A DNA stretch of 64,000 nucleotides from an uncultured Phycisphaerales bacterium (GTDB taxonomy: Bacteria > Planctomycetota > Phycisphaerae > Tepidisphaerales > Tepidisphaeraceae), in the NCBI GenBank assembly GCA_903871935.1, contig CAIQIQ010000038.1, forward strand, positions 61,400-125,399, written 5' to 3'. Made by a program: the position numbers and the translations under genes. This document shows, piece by piece, positions 17,450 through 27,911 of this stretch (position 1 is the stretch's first letter; the number at the start of each line of letters is the position of its first letter). The notes beneath the pieces are model-generated. The model had not been told where the DNA came from and ran no database searches. It saw only the letters and a list, made by a program, of their open reading frames with translations.

Positions 17450-18460
17450 ATGAATGATCGCGAATGGATCCTCCGGACGATCGATCGCAGGGACAGCGTG
17501 CCGGTCCCCTATAACTTCAGCTTCTCGCCCCCAGCGCTGCGGCGGGTGCAGGGGCACTATGGACCGGACATCGAAGAGGCACTCGCCCTGCCGATCCGCA
17601 TGACCGGGTGCAAATCGATCAAGCCGTTGTACGCCGACCCATCCCAGTTCGGCCCAACCGCCCGCGATGAATTTGGCGTCATCTGGTCAACAACCTCCAT
17701 CGATCGCGGCTCGCCGATGGGCCCGTGCCTCCGCGAATCCACGCTGGCCGGCTACACGTTTCCCGATCCGGCCGCGGCCTATCGGTTTGAGGACATCGGC
17801 GCCTGGTGCCGGCTGCACGAAGGCCACTTTCGCCTGATCTGGATCGGCGATCTGTGGGAACGGGCCACCTTCATGCGTGGCATGCAGGATATCCTGATGG
17901 ATGTGGCGGCCGAACCGGCCTTCGTCGAGGCCCTCTTACAGGGACTGACCGACTACATCCTGCGGACGATGGAGATCCTGTTTGCACGGTTTGATTTCGA
18001 GGCGGTCTCGTTAAGCGATGACTACGGCATGCAGCAGTCGCTGGTGATGTCGCCGGAGGACTGGCGGAAGTTGCTCAAGCCGCAGGTGGCGAAGATCTAC
18101 GCTCTGGCCAAGCGGCACGGAAAGGTCGTCATGCACCATTCCTGCGGCCATATCGTGCCGATCATCGGCGACCTGATCGACATCGGGCTGGACATCCTGC
18201 ACCCGATCCAGCCCGAGGCGATGGATTGCGCCATGCTCAAGCGGCGATTCGGGATGGACCTCACGCTGTGCGGCGGGATCAGCACGCAGCAGCTCCTGGT
18301 GCACGGCACGCCGGCCCAGGTGCGCGAGGAAGTGCGACGTCTCAAGGAGCTATTGGGCAAAGGCGGCGGATACATCCTGGAGCCAGGCATCACAATCCAG
18401 GATGATGTGCCGCTGGAGAACCTGGTCGCCATGATCGACAAAGCGCGAGATCAGGGCTGA
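17450..18460 (+). CDS. Uroporphyrinogen decarboxylase-fold protein
   Basis: A 336-residue URO-D-superfamily protein starting MNDREWILRTIDRRDSVPVP. It has SLSDDYGMQQSLVMSPEDWR, the ligand motif VMHHSCGHIVPIIGDLIDIG (His230, Cys232) and the late blocks LHPIQPEAMD and LCGGISTQQLLVHGTPAQVR. The Met at 17450 is chosen because the open frame upstream is the non-coding element. It probably handles a methyl group or small cyclic substrate, unknown. The DUF4832 gene follows after 80 bp and a sulfatase after that, suggesting a shared catabolic role. Confidence 0.85.
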   Translation: MNDREWILRTIDRRDSVPVPYNFSFSPPALRRVQGHYGPDIEEALALPIRMTGCKSIKPLYADPSQFGPTARDEFGVIWSTTSIDRGSPMGPCLRESTLAGYTFPDPAAAYRFEDIGAWCRLHEGHFRLIWIGDLWERATFMRGMQDILMDVAAEPAFVEALLQGLTDYILRTMEILFARFDFEAVSLSDDYGMQQSLVMSPEDWRKLLKPQVAKIYALAKRHGKVVMHHSCGHIVPIIGDLIDIGLDILHPIQPEAMDCAMLKRRFGMDLTLCGGISTQQLLVHGTPAQVREEVRRLKELLGKGGGYILEPGITIQDDVPLENLVAMIDKARDQG

Positions 18461-18540
18461 ACAGAGGCGACTGGCGAGGCACCCCCTTGCCCGGGTATTC
18501 TTTAGGCTCTGGGAAAGTACACCTGTCAGAGGAGTCATCA

Positions 18541-19893
18541 ATGGAATCGTTGCAGAAGATCCGGCCGACGTATAGCGATGAGTATCTTGGCAATCCACAC
18601 AAGGGTTGCTGCACGTTTCAGCACTTCAACGGCGATCCGCTGTTCGAGGGGCTGGGCTGGTCGGAAGAAGGCCCGCTGGAATTCCCGACCCCGCGGAGCT
18701 TCGCAACGATCGATGGATACCTGCCGAGCACCGTTTCCTATTGCCGCTGGTTCTGGGATGTACTGGAGCCGAAGAAAGGCAAATACAACTTCTCCATGAT
18801 CGACAAGTCGCTGGAGGCCTGCGCCCAGCGTGGCCAGACGCTGGCGGTAAGGCTGATGGCATTCGGATCGCTCACCCAGCCGAGGGTGCCAAAGTGGTAT
18901 TCCAGCAAGTACAAGATGATGACGATGCCGGTCCACGGCAAACCGCTGGAGCACCCCGATCATGACAGCCCCGAATATTTGGAGCACTGGGGCAACGTCA
19001 TTCGCGAGTTCGCCAAACGCTATGATGGCCATCCGCTGTTGGAGAGCATCGACCTGGCGTTTATCGGCCCCTGGGGCGAAGGAGCGGGTGACTGCAAACT
19101 GGAGCGCATGCGCGAATTCTCGCAGTTGTATAAGGAAGTGTTCCCCAAGACGCCGCGGATGTGCCAGATCGACGGCCCGCAGATGGCGGTAGGCATCCAG
19201 ACCGGAACCGGGTGGCGCGCTGATTGCTTCGGCGATCTGCGAAAAGTCGGAACGGCGGATTTCCCCAGGCACCTGTCATTCAACCACCACTATGATGCGT
19301 ATCCGCAGCAGGTCTTCTTCTCCGGCGCCACCGATGCGTGGAAGACCGGGCCGGTGCACTTCGAGAGTTGCGGTGTGCCGATGGGTTGGTATCTCAATGG
19401 CTACGACATCGACTTCATCATCGAGCAGGGATACAAGCTCCACGGCACCTATTTCATGCCCAAGAGCACGCGGCTGCCGGACCGATGGATGGACAAGCTC
19501 ACGGCGTTCTGTCGCAAGCTGGGATATCGCTTTACGATCCGCCACGTGTTGACCAACAAGTCGATGAAGCTGGGCGAGAAAATGCGCTTCCACTGCTGGA
19601 TCGAGAACGTCGGCGTGGCGCCGATCTACTTCAAGTACGACTTGGCATTGCGCTTCCGCCAGGGCGGCAAGAGTTTTGTCGTGCCGTTTACCGACATTGA
19701 CATACGCAAATGGCTGCCGGGCGATTTCTGCATGGACCGTCACATCCTGCTGCCCAGGGGTCTGCAGCGCGGCTGGGCGGAAATGTCACTGGGCCTGATC
19801 GACTCCAAGACCCAGGAGGCTAAGGTCAACTTCGCCAACCGTGAGCGATTCGGCGACCGCTGGACGCTGCTGGGCGGAGTGGAAATCCGATAG
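18541..19893 (+). CDS. DUF4832-type glycosidase-like protein
   Basis: A 450-residue protein. The N-terminal two thirds look like a GH42/GH5-type TIM barrel (NPHKGCCTFQHFNGDPLFEG, YCRWFWDVLEPKKGKYNFSM, IDLAFIGPWGEGAG with a candidate catalytic Glu), and the C-terminal part LGYRFTIRHV...LGEKMRFHCWIENVGVAP is the beta-sandwich of DUF4832. No signal peptide is seen, so it may act in the cytoplasm. GAGGAG upstream supports the start. Flanked by URO-D and sulfatase genes, it may work on a sulfated sugar, which is inference. Confidence 0.75.
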   Translation: MESLQKIRPTYSDEYLGNPHKGCCTFQHFNGDPLFEGLGWSEEGPLEFPTPRSFATIDGYLPSTVSYCRWFWDVLEPKKGKYNFSMIDKSLEACAQRGQTLAVRLMAFGSLTQPRVPKWYSSKYKMMTMPVHGKPLEHPDHDSPEYLEHWGNVIREFAKRYDGHPLLESIDLAFIGPWGEGAGDCKLERMREFSQLYKEVFPKTPRMCQIDGPQMAVGIQTGTGWRADCFGDLRKVGTADFPRHLSFNHHYDAYPQQVFFSGATDAWKTGPVHFESCGVPMGWYLNGYDIDFIIEQGYKLHGTYFMPKSTRLPDRWMDKLTAFCRKLGYRFTIRHVLTNKSMKLGEKMRFHCWIENVGVAPIYFKYDLALRFRQGGKSFVVPFTDIDIRKWLPGDFCMDRHILLPRGLQRGWAEMSLGLIDSKTQEAKVNFANRERFGDRWTLLGGVEIR

Positions 19894-19959
19894 GCGCCTG
19901 CGGCGAGATGTGTTCTGCGTCGGCGTCCGTGTTTGCGACAATGCAAAGGAATGCTCCTC

Positions 19960-21459
19960 ATGCGCATCTTGTACATTGACATTGATACCACGCGCCCGGA
20001 TCACTTCGGCTGCTATGGCTATCACCGCAATACTTCGCCGGCCATTGATGCCATCGCCAAAGAGGGCGTCCGTTTCACCAACTGCTACACTCCCGATGCC
20101 CCCTGCCTCCCCTCCCGCGCTGCCCTGTACACCGGCCGGTTCGGAATTCAGACCGGCCTGGTCGGCCATGGCGGAACGGCCGGCGATCACAAGATCGAAG
20201 GCCCCGGCCGCGGTTTCCGCGGAACCTACGAGGATGACGCCGTCGTACGCCAACTTCAGAAGCTCGGTTACCACACCGTCTGCATGTCTCCCTTCGGCCA
20301 GCGCCACGGCTCCATGTGGTTTTATGCCGGCTTCCAGGAGATCCACAACACCGGCCAGGGCGGCATGGAATCGGCCGAGAAAGTCATGCCCATCGCCGAA
20401 GACTGGTTTCGGCGGAACGCTGCCAAAGACAACTGGTTCCTGCACGTCAACCTCTGGGATCCGCATACCCCCTATCGCGCCCCGGAGAGCCTGGGCGAGC
20501 CCTTTAAGAATGATCCGCTGCCCAAGTGGCTCGACGATGATGCGCTAATCACCCGCCACAACAAAGTAGTCGGCCCTCATACGTCTATGGAAATCTCCAT
20601 GTACGACGACCGCGAGAATCCGCGCTTCCCCCGTCATCCCGGCAAGATCACCGATCGCGCGTCAATGCGGAAACTGATTGATGGTTACGATACCGGCATT
20701 CTGTATTCCGACCAGCAGGTCGCCAGGCTTGTCGCCCTGCTCAAAGAGGCCGGCGTCTATGAAGACACCGCGATCATCATCTCCTCCGACCACGGCGAGA
20801 ACCTTGGTGAACTGGGCATCTACGCCGAGCACGGCACCGCCGACAACATCACCTGCCGAATCCCCATGATCATCAAGTGGCCCGGCGGCGCGAAAGGCAA
20901 GGTCGCCGAGGGCTTGCACTACAACCTCGACTGGGGTCCTACCCTGATGGACCTGCTCAAGGCACCCAAGCCCGAGGTCTGGCAAGGCCAAAGCTATGCC
21001 AGCACCATTCTGACCGGCAACGTTTCCGACGCCGGCCGCGATTACCTTGTTCTCTCCCAGTGCGCCCACGTCTGTCAGCGTTCCGTCCGCTGGGACAGGT
21101 GGCTCTACATGCGAACGTATCACGATGGCTTCCACCTGTTTCCGCAGGAGATGCTGTTTGACCTCATCGCCGACCCCCACGAGCAAAACGACCTCGCCGA
21201 CAAACACCCCGAGCTATGCCGCGAAGGTGCCTGGCGCCTGTCCAACTGGCAGGATGAGCAGATGCAGACGATGGCCGCGCGCGGCCCTGATGTGATTGAT
21301 CCACTTTGGACGGTGATCCGCGAAGGCGGCCCCTTCCACGCCCGCCACGCCGCCCCCAGCCCTCTGCCGGCGTACCTCAAACGCCTCGAAGCGACCGGCC
21401 GAGGCGAAGGCGCCCGACAACTCCGCCAGAAGTACGCCCGCTTCCTGCCACAGGAGTAA
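19960..21459 (+). CDS. Sulfatase (type I, formylglycine-dependent)
   Basis: A 499-residue alkaline-phosphatase-superfamily hydrolase. It starts ILYIDIDTTRPDHFGCYGYH with the metal-binding Asp residues and has the sulfatase signature CLPSRAALYTGR, Cys49 being the residue converted to formylglycine. SSDHGENLGELGIYAEHG supplies the second metal site. No signal peptide is visible, so it may be cytoplasmic. The start at 19960 is chosen as the homologous N-terminus. Sulfatases remove sulfate from sugars and are abundant in planctomycetes; this one follows DUF4832 by 66 bp. Confidence 0.92.
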   Translation: MRILYIDIDTTRPDHFGCYGYHRNTSPAIDAIAKEGVRFTNCYTPDAPCLPSRAALYTGRFGIQTGLVGHGGTAGDHKIEGPGRGFRGTYEDDAVVRQLQKLGYHTVCMSPFGQRHGSMWFYAGFQEIHNTGQGGMESAEKVMPIAEDWFRRNAAKDNWFLHVNLWDPHTPYRAPESLGEPFKNDPLPKWLDDDALITRHNKVVGPHTSMEISMYDDRENPRFPRHPGKITDRASMRKLIDGYDTGILYSDQQVARLVALLKEAGVYEDTAIIISSDHGENLGELGIYAEHGTADNITCRIPMIIKWPGGAKGKVAEGLHYNLDWGPTLMDLLKAPKPEVWQGQSYASTILTGNVSDAGRDYLVLSQCAHVCQRSVRWDRWLYMRTYHDGFHLFPQEMLFDLIADPHEQNDLADKHPELCREGAWRLSNWQDEQMQTMAARGPDVIDPLWTVIREGGPFHARHAAPSPLPAYLKRLEATGRGEGARQLRQKYARFLPQE

Positions 21460-21554
21460 ACCCAGACAATGCGCCCGAGCACACTCCTGGCACACAGGAC
21501 TTCCGCAGCGCACTGTGCTGGCGAATAGCGAATTGCAGCCGCTTGCGCCACTCG

Positions 21555-24500
21555 CTACTTCAGCAGATTCTTGGTCGGGACATTTGTGACGCTGTCGGTG
21601 CTGTCCACCTGCGCGTGGTTGTTGCCGGCGCCGCCGTCGATGGTGTCGATCTGCGTGTCGCGGGCGTAGATCAGGTCGTTGCCGGCTTGACCGTTAAGCG
21701 TGTCTGCGCCGCCGCCGCCGACGATGGTGTCTTTCCCGTCGCCGCCAAAGATCTGATCACTGCCATCGGTGGTTGCCGTCACGGTCGGACTGGAAGAGTC
21801 ATCGCCATAGATGCGATCGTTCTTCTTTCCGCCATGGATCGTGTCGTTGCCAGCGCCACCGAAGATCTCATTGCGCCCGCTGTCGGTACCGGTGATACTG
21901 TCGTCGCCGGCATAGGTCCAGATGATCCGGTCACCTTTGCCGCCTGCAACCACCGTATCGTTGAAGGTCGTTGTGCCGATGATTTCAATGTCACTAAAGA
22001 CGTTGTCGTTGCGGCCGTTGGAGAGATCGTCTGCTGAGCCATCGTCGGCCAAGCCATTCTGGGTTACCGAAACGCCGACCGTTCGCGATTCATTGGTGAT
22101 ATTGGCATAGCTCACCGTATCCTGCCCTGAGCCGCCATGGAGGTCGTCAGCGCCAAAGCCGCCCCAAAGGACGTCGTTCCCGGCATCGCCCCACAACTGG
22201 TCATCGCCAGCATTGCCAAAGATGGAGTCGTTGCCGGCTTCGCCATGGATCGAGTCATTGCCAGCGCCGCCGGTGAGGCTGTCTGCCCCTTTCCCGCCGT
22301 AGATCAGATCATTGCCGTCGCTACCCGTGACGGTGTCATTACCCGCGCCCCCCGTCAAGGTATCGTCGCCGGCGCCGCCGTCGATGGAATCGTCGCCCGC
22401 ACCGCCATCGATGGAATCATTCCCGTCGCCGCCGCTGATGGTATTGGCTGCCTTGCTCCCGATGAGCGTATCGCCGAAGTCCGTGCCCGTGAGGTTCTCC
22501 ACATTCAGGATCGCATCGCCGGCAGCGGTACCGCCACTGGCGGGTGCATCTTCGCTTGATCCGTTTTCGGTCTTCTTCGCCAGTGAAACGCTCACACCCT
22601 TCGTGCGGCTTTCGCCTGCGTAGGTCAGAGTATCGGTGCCCGCCCCGCCATCGATGGAATCAGCGCCGAATCCGCCGGAGAGCGTGTCGTTGCCATCGCC
22701 GCCCAAGAGGGTGTCGTCGCCGTCGCCGCCGGTCAGGCTGTCGTTGCCGCCATTGCCTGTCAGCGAATCATTGCCTGCCCCGCCGGCGAGAGTGTCATTG
22801 CCGCTGGAGCCGATCAGCGTGTCATTGCCGTCGCCGCCCGTAAGAGAGGCCGGAAGACTGACACTGTTGTCCACTTCGAGTTTGTCGTTGCCGGCGCCGC
22901 CATCCATCATGATGCGGGCGATGGACACACCGGTAACGCTGGTGAATGTCGGCGCAAAGGCAACACCGTTGAGCGTCACAGTGTAGGTCAGGACGCCGGA
23001 TGTGGATGTTGCCGTAACCTTGGCGGTGTCGTCGGCAGCGGTTCCCTGCACGATGATCGCATCGTACGAAAAGGCAACCCCGACACCGGTATCATAGGTA
23101 TTACCCATGATCGCGAACGTATAGGGTGTGCTTCCCGCCGCGGTCGAGGTGATGGAAAGCGTCGCGTTGACTTGGCCGACCGCGGTGGGCAGGAATTGCA
23201 CGACCACCGAGGTTCCGCTGTGGGAAACAACGCTGAACTCTGCGCTGCCGTCAACGGTCGCGATCACATCGGTGAGTGGGCCTTGGGTGCTGGAAATCGT
23301 AAAGGTTCGGGAAATCGGCACATTCAGGCTGGCGATGCCGAAATCGGTGAAGTCGGTCGGTGAGGCGACGGTGTCGCCATTGTTGATGGTCTTGGAATTA
23401 CCGGTAACCGTGAAGCCACCCCCGCCGGTGAAGCGCACCATCTGCACCTCGAAAATCAGCGGTGCGTTGGCCGGGATATTGGGGGAACTGCCTGTCGCGC
23501 CGTAGGCCAGCACGGCCGGAATAAACAGCACGCGCGTCTCCCCTGCCTGCATTCCCACCAGGCCCAGGTCCCAACCTTTGATTACACTGCCAGCGCCAAT
23601 GTTAACTTGGAATGGAGTGCTCCCGGACGATCTGGAATCGAAGTTGAATTTCGTAGTCGGATTGCCGTCGATGAGGTAGCCGGAATAGTAGACGTCCACC
23701 GTGCTGCCGTTGGTGGCGGCGGGTCCGGAACCCGAGAGCGTGGTGGCATACTCCATCGTGGCATTAGTGCCGTCGGTAGCCGTTCCGCTCAAGCTGGTGC
23801 CGGTCAACCCGGTGCCGCTAACTACGAAGCTGTAGAGCGTGCTGCCATCCTGTGCCAGCACCTTCACAGTGGCTTCCTTCAAGCCCGCGCTAGTGGGTTC
23901 GAAGCTGATTGTGAAAGTCGTGCTGCTGACAGTTGTGCCCTGCTGCGCGGCGATCACGCTTATGCTTGGCTGCGTCTTAACGCTAAATCCAGTGGAATCA
24001 AAACCAGCGATGTCCTCCAGGATGACCGGATTGGCTGACTGAAGCGTAATCGCCGCAGTCCCGGGGTTAGCCAGACTGAAGGTCCGCGTCACGGTATAGC
24101 CGTTAGTGCCCAGATTGACATTGTCATAGCCGAAGTCAGTCGAGTCGCCCCGGGTCGGCGTGGTATCGTTGTTGGCTATAGTGATCTGGCTGCCCAAGCC
24201 ATTGCCACCGTAGATCACCGGCTTGGCAACCGGGGCAAATCGGATCAGTTCAACCTCGAAGACGTACACATCGGCAGCAGGGAGGTCGGGGGGGATCGAC
24301 GGGGCGGTATCACTATAGGCCAGCGCCACTGGAACGAACATGACCCGCTTTTCACCCGGCAGCATGCTGGAGAGTCCAAGGCTCAGCCCCTTGATGACGG
24401 AACTGCCACCGATTGAAAGTTCCTGAGGCGAGGCGGCGCTGACAGAAGCGAAGTTGAAGCTTGAATTGGGACTGCCATCAAGCAGATAGCCTGAATAGCT

Positions 24501-25058
24501 GATGTCGATCAGACTGCCGGTGGTGGCAGCCGTGCCGGAGCCCGTCACCGTCGTGGCATACTGCATCGCGACACTACCGCCGCCCTGCGCAGTTCCATAT
24601 GTAGGAATTCCAGAAACGCCAGTGCCCGCCAGCGCGAACGCGAATAGCGTCGATCCGTCGGCGGCGAGTATCCGCACCTGGGTGCTTTTCGCGCCAACGG
24701 TCGTCGGCTGGAAGCTGATCGTGAAGGTGGTGCTGCTGATGGTGCTGCCCTGCTGGGCATCCAGTGTGGTAACCGCCGGCTGGGTCTTCACGGCAAAGGA
24801 GGAGTCGCCCAGCAGTGTCACTGCGTTGGCGGCCTGGAGGGCCAGCGGCGCATCACCCGTATTCTCGATGGTGAAGCTGCGTGTCACCTGGTACAGGCTC
24901 AGCGTGTCGTATCCAAAATCAGTGGAATCGGCACGACTGGGTATCACATCGCCATTGATGATGGATACGGCATTGCCCAGACCATCGCCCCCCAGAACGA
25001 CCGGCTGCGCAGCAAGAAACAACCGGCGTTCCAACGACTCAATTTGCGCACGTGGCAT
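21555..25058 (-). CDS. Giant extracellular protein: ASH and FKBP-like domains plus RTX repeats
   Basis: A 1167-residue protein. The N-terminus [17 protein letters not shown] is a LEPR-XLL-type planctomycete sorting region. Then come an ASH/choice-of-anchor-D-like domain (about 30-145), an FKBP-like domain (155-274), a second ASH (285-415), a second FKBP-like domain (425-544), a third ASH-like block and, from about 720, many GGxGNDxLxGG calcium-binding RTX nonapeptides. FKBP features such as [38 protein letters not shown] and FEVQMV are clear in the second. The start at 25058 has GGAGAG 5 bases upstream. It is probably secreted and Ca-stabilised; the role of the prolyl isomerase modules is unknown. 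Confidence 0.85.
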   Translation of the reverse strand: MPRAQIESLERRLFLAAQPVVLGGDGLGNAVSIINGDVIPSRADSTDFGYDTLSLYQVTRSFTIENTGDAPLALQAANAVTLLGDSSFAVKTQPAVTTLDAQQGSTISSTTFTISFQPTTVGAKSTQVRILAADGSTLFAFALAGTGVSGIPTYGTAQGGGSVAMQYATTVTGSGTAATTGSLIDISYSGYLLDGSPNSSFNFASVSAASPQELSIGGSSVIKGLSLGLSSMLPGEKRVMFVPVALAYSDTAPSIPPDLPAADVYVFEVELIRFAPVAKPVIYGGNGLGSQITIANNDTTPTRGDSTDFGYDNVNLGTNGYTVTRTFSLANPGTAAITLQSANPVILEDIAGFDSTGFSVKTQPSISVIAAQQGTTVSSTTFTISFEPTSAGLKEATVKVLAQDGSTLYSFVVSGTGLTGTSLSGTATDGTNATMEYATTLSGSGPAATNGSTVDVYYSGYLIDGNPTTKFNFDSRSSGSTPFQVNIGAGSVIKGWDLGLVGMQAGETRVLFIPAVLAYGATGSSPNIPANAPLIFEVQMVRFTGGGGFTVTGNSKTINNGDTVASPTDFTDFGIASLNVPISRTFTISSTQGPLTDVIATVDGSAEFSVVSHSGTSVVVQFLPTAVGQVNATLSITSTAAGSTPYTFAIMGNTYDTGVGVAFSYDAIIVQGTAADDTAKVTATSTSGVLTYTVTLNGVAFAPTFTSVTGVSIARIMMDGGAGNDKLEVDNSVSLPASLTGGDGNDTLIGSSGNDTLAGGAGNDSLTGNGGNDSLTGGDGDDTLLGGDGNDTLSGGFGADSIDGGAGTDTLTYAGESRTKGVSVSLAKKTENGSSEDAPASGGTAAGDAILNVENLTGTDFGDTLIGSKAANTISGGDGNDSIDGGAGDDSIDGGAGDDTLTGGAGNDTVTGSDGNDLIYGGKGADSLTGGAGNDSIHGEAGNDSIFGNAGDDQLWGDAGNDVLWGGFGADDLHGGSGQDTVSYANITNESRTVGVSVTQNGLADDGSADDLSNGRNDNVFSDIEIIGTTTFNDTVVAGGKGDRIIWTYAGDDSITGTDSGRNEIFGGAGNDTIHGGKKNDRIYGDDSSSPTVTATTDGSDQIFGGDGKDTIVGGGGADTLNGQAGNDLIYARDTQIDTIDGGAGNNHAQVDSTDSVTNVPTKNLLK

Positions 25059-25312
25059 TGCACTCTCCCATGTGTAGAAGCCCACCGCATCTTGCCCGAT
25101 CCTGCCGGTGTTTTCAACTGTCTTCGGCGGACCGTGTCAACACGGTCTCGGGGAATAGGACGCTGCGAGGGCCACGCCGTTACGGTAACCCGCGAAGATT
25201 CAGCATTCACCAGCACCCGATCGAGTCGATCGAGCCGGCGCTGTGCCGGGCTTGTACGATGCACCGGAACGGCAGAGCACGCTCCAAGGTATATCGCAGG
25301 TCACTATTCGCT

Positions 25313-26083
25313 TTACGGGACGTAGGGGAACATGCCGTCCATCTCCGCCTTCGCGAACTCGACCACGAAGGGTGTCAACTTTTCGACGACCGCGTGGATG
25401 TACTTGCGCCCCTTGTCAGACGTTGCCTTGTATGGATTGCCTACGCCGCTGTTGGTCGTAAGTTTGTCCCATGGCCGCGTGATTGTGACCCACCCCTCAT
25501 TGACCGCGGCAAAACGTGTCGTGCGGATCTTGCCCTCATCCGCCTGACTGAGCGGCGCCACCAGATCGGCAAACAGGTGAAGTCCGACGCTGGTCTCCAT
25601 CTCGTCGGCATGGTCGCCACGATGCTCAAAGATCCTACCGGCCACATCCGCACAGACGGTGTACCAACTGCAGGCCGCGATAAATACACCGCTGTCAAAC
25701 AACTCGCGCTGCAGGGGATTAAAATCGTTCCCGCCATGGCCATTGAGGATCAGCAGTTTCCTGACGCCGGCCGACTTCAGGTTGTTGACCACATCCTTGA
25801 GCACTGCCAGTTGTGTGGTCGGGTTCATGTTCATCACCAGCGGGAACGCCAGCATGTTCGTGTTCACGCCGAACGCCATCGTCGGCAACAGGTAGACCTT
25901 GGCGCCCTGTTCCCATGCGCCTTGGCATACCTTTTCGCCAATCCGTGTGACGGCGATCGTATCGGTTCCGTATGGCAGATGCAGGTTGTGGCACTCCGTG
26001 GCGCCCCAGGGCAGAACCGCCAACTGCGGTGGATTCTCGCGAACGCTCTTCAGGTTCGTCTCGGACAAAATGTAGGGACGCAT
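25313..26083 (-). CDS. Creatininase family amidohydrolase
   Basis: A 256-residue protein with the full set of creatininase metal motifs: AVLPWGATECHNLHLPYGTD (Glu, His, Asp), KLLILNGHGGND, and GDHADEMETS with the third His and the Glu. The family opens cyclic amides (creatinine, and also mycofactocin or riboflavin-related substrates); the substrate here is not evident. It is downstream of an enolase-superfamily gene on the same strand, 136 bp apart. Confidence 0.9.
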   Translation of the reverse strand: MRPYILSETNLKSVRENPPQLAVLPWGATECHNLHLPYGTDTIAVTRIGEKVCQGAWEQGAKVYLLPTMAFGVNTNMLAFPLVMNMNPTTQLAVLKDVVNNLKSAGVRKLLILNGHGGNDFNPLQRELFDSGVFIAACSWYTVCADVAGRIFEHRGDHADEMETSVGLHLFADLVAPLSQADEGKIRTTRFAAVNEGWVTITRPWDKLTTNSGVGNPYKATSDKGRKYIHAVVEKLTPFVVEFAKAEMDGMFPYVP

Positions 26084-26219
26084 CGAACGCTCCTTCCGGG
26101 ATCAGGCCTTTGATGCGTGGTCGAGAGCCAGCGCATCGGCATCGCGGCGAACACAGCGTCAGCCTAACAAGAACCGTGACCGTCTGCCAGAAAGCGCCTC
26201 GGGTTCACGTCGGCGGGCG

Positions 26220-27659
26220 TCACAGGGCGACTGGTTCGAATCCCGTCATGGGTAGCTCACTCGAGACGCCGAAGGGGGCGGCGTTCACGGAACCCAGCCG
26301 CAACTCGCCCTGGCGGACATCCAGCCGGGCGGTGCCGTCGAAGGCGGTATACAGGTCGCCATGGGCCGCGAGTATGGCCCGGCTGATGGAAGGCGGAAAG
26401 ACCGACAGCCCACGATAGTAGTGGTGGCCGTTGCGCTCGACGGATTCGTTGCCCAGAGCGGCCTGCACGGCCAGATCCTGCAACAGTGCCACCGGGCCAA
26501 TGTTCGCGAGGTCTTCGCCGCTCATGAGATAATGGGCGGTCTTATCGATGGCGTTACGAAGATTGATGAGGCATCGGTGGGCCACGCCCTTCATCACTCC
26601 TTTGCAGTTCTTGTGGCTGGTTCCCGAGTATCCCAGATCCAAGGCCCGCTCAAGGTCGCCGAGTTGGGCATCCGACTCGTCAATGATCATTGGCGGCCCG
26701 CCGCGCCATGCGCGGATCCGAGCGATGGCGGGATCCAGCGCCACGGACCGATGCAGCGGCTGCTCGATGAACATGAGCCCTGCAAAGAATTCCGTCAGCG
26801 CACGGTCTGAAATGATCCGTTCCCACAATTCGACAAACTCCGGGAAGCTCTTGTACTGCTCGTTGCCGTCCAGGGTGAAGGTGTAGTTCTTGCCACACTG
26901 ACGTGTCACCACGGCCGCGATCGTTCTTAGTCGTGCCAGGTCGGCTTCCACATCCCCACGCAGCTTGAGCTTGAACTGATGCAGGCCATAGAACTGCACG
27001 CAATCCTCCAAGGTCTGGGGCAACCCATCGTTGAGCATGTCCGCCGGGGTGACATCGGCATCCGTGAGTGGGTCGGAAAGGCCGACGGTGTGCCGGACGG
27101 TCACCTTCGCCAGCGGACGAGCCGGCAGGAACTCCACTGGAGTGCGTCCGGCAAGCTCCGGATGGATTTCTCCAAGCCTGATGCCAGGCAGATTCTGGTG
27201 CAGCAATGTGGCGAAGTTGACCCCTTGCTCCCGGGCAAGGGCGTCCAGCATGGTGCGCTCGACCAGGCTGACACCAAAGAGCGCAAGTAGCGGTGGCAGG
27301 TCAGACTCCCTGGCCCAAGCCATCTGCACATCATAGATCTGACGCCAGAGATCAAATGCGCTGCTCGCGGGCAGGGCACGGGCAACCGCAACAGCCCGGC
27401 GGATGACCAGGAGCATGTTCTGGATGTCCAGCTCGGCGCTCGTCCGCGGAGACTTGTCAAACCACTTCGGCGGCAGCCCATCGGCCGCCAGCCCGGTCTG
27501 GATCTTTCCATCCACCTCCCAGGTGCAGTGCAGGAAGATGTGCGGCACCTCGGACATGACGGCAATGCCGAAGCGAAACGGCATCCGCAGGCGAGTGGTT
27601 GTACGGTAGAGAGATGCCTCAAGCAGGCGCAGCCTGGGAAACTCGTTGGCGGAGTACAT
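26220..27659 (-). CDS. Enolase-superfamily enzyme (muconate-lactonizing/mandelate-racemase-like)
   Basis: A 479-residue protein, longer than the usual 350-400. Catalytic features visible: a KxK motif (FKLKLRGDVE), metal-ligand Asp in FTLDGNEQY, Glu in FIEQPLHRS, Asp/Glu in MIIDESDAQL and a later Lys in SGTSHKNCKGVMK. These define the acid-sugar dehydratase/racemase branch; the substrate is unknown. The last residues (TGFEPVAL) are encoded by DNA resembling a tRNA T-loop read backwards. The start at 27659 lies 34 bp from the divergent hicB. Confidence 0.85.
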   Translation of the reverse strand: MYSANEFPRLRLLEASLYRTTTRLRMPFRFGIAVMSEVPHIFLHCTWEVDGKIQTGLAADGLPPKWFDKSPRTSAELDIQNMLLVIRRAVAVARALPASSAFDLWRQIYDVQMAWARESDLPPLLALFGVSLVERTMLDALAREQGVNFATLLHQNLPGIRLGEIHPELAGRTPVEFLPARPLAKVTVRHTVGLSDPLTDADVTPADMLNDGLPQTLEDCVQFYGLHQFKLKLRGDVEADLARLRTIAAVVTRQCGKNYTFTLDGNEQYKSFPEFVELWERIISDRALTEFFAGLMFIEQPLHRSVALDPAIARIRAWRGGPPMIIDESDAQLGDLERALDLGYSGTSHKNCKGVMKGVAHRCLINLRNAIDKTAHYLMSGEDLANIGPVALLQDLAVQAALGNESVERNGHHYYRGLSVFPPSISRAILAAHGDLYTAFDGTARLDVRQGELRLGSVNAAPFGVSSELPMTGFEPVAL

Positions 27660-27693
27660 ACCCTATCGTAGAATAAGGACAGAGGTAACTCTT

Positions 27694-27900
27694 ATGGAAA
27701 TCAAAGTTATCATTGAGCCTGGTGAAGATGCGGGGTTTATTGCCCACGTTCCAGCACTTCGGGGATGCTGGTCGCAAGGGTCTACCCGCGACATCGCCAT
27801 GAAGAATATCCGTGAAGCTATTGAGGCCTGGTTGGAAACCGAACAAGACAAAATGGAGAATGAGCCGCAGTCTGGAGAAGTGGCACTGGTCACGGTTTAA
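27694..27900 (+). CDS. hicB: HicB family antitoxin
   Basis: A 68-residue protein with the HicB fold: MEIKVIIEPGEDAGFIAHVP, LRGCWSQGSTRDIAMKNIRE and IEAWLET. AGAGG upstream supports the start at 27694. It would bind and neutralise HicA and autorepress. No separate C-terminal DNA-binding domain is present, as in short HicB proteins. HicA follows after 11 bp. Confidence 0.92.
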   Translation: MEIKVIIEPGEDAGFIAHVPALRGCWSQGSTRDIAMKNIREAIEAWLETEQDKMENEPQSGEVALVTV

Positions 27901-27911
27901 GGATTGGCGTC

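Noticed and set aside
21660..22840. Regular short repeats that could suggest a CRISPR array or minisatellite
   Set aside because: They are the codons of the RTX nonapeptide repeats of the exoprotein, not a repeat-spacer array.
26150..26250. A possible tRNA around the T-loop-like motif
   Set aside because: No acceptor stem, D-arm or anticodon arm can be built; the T-stem has a mismatch.
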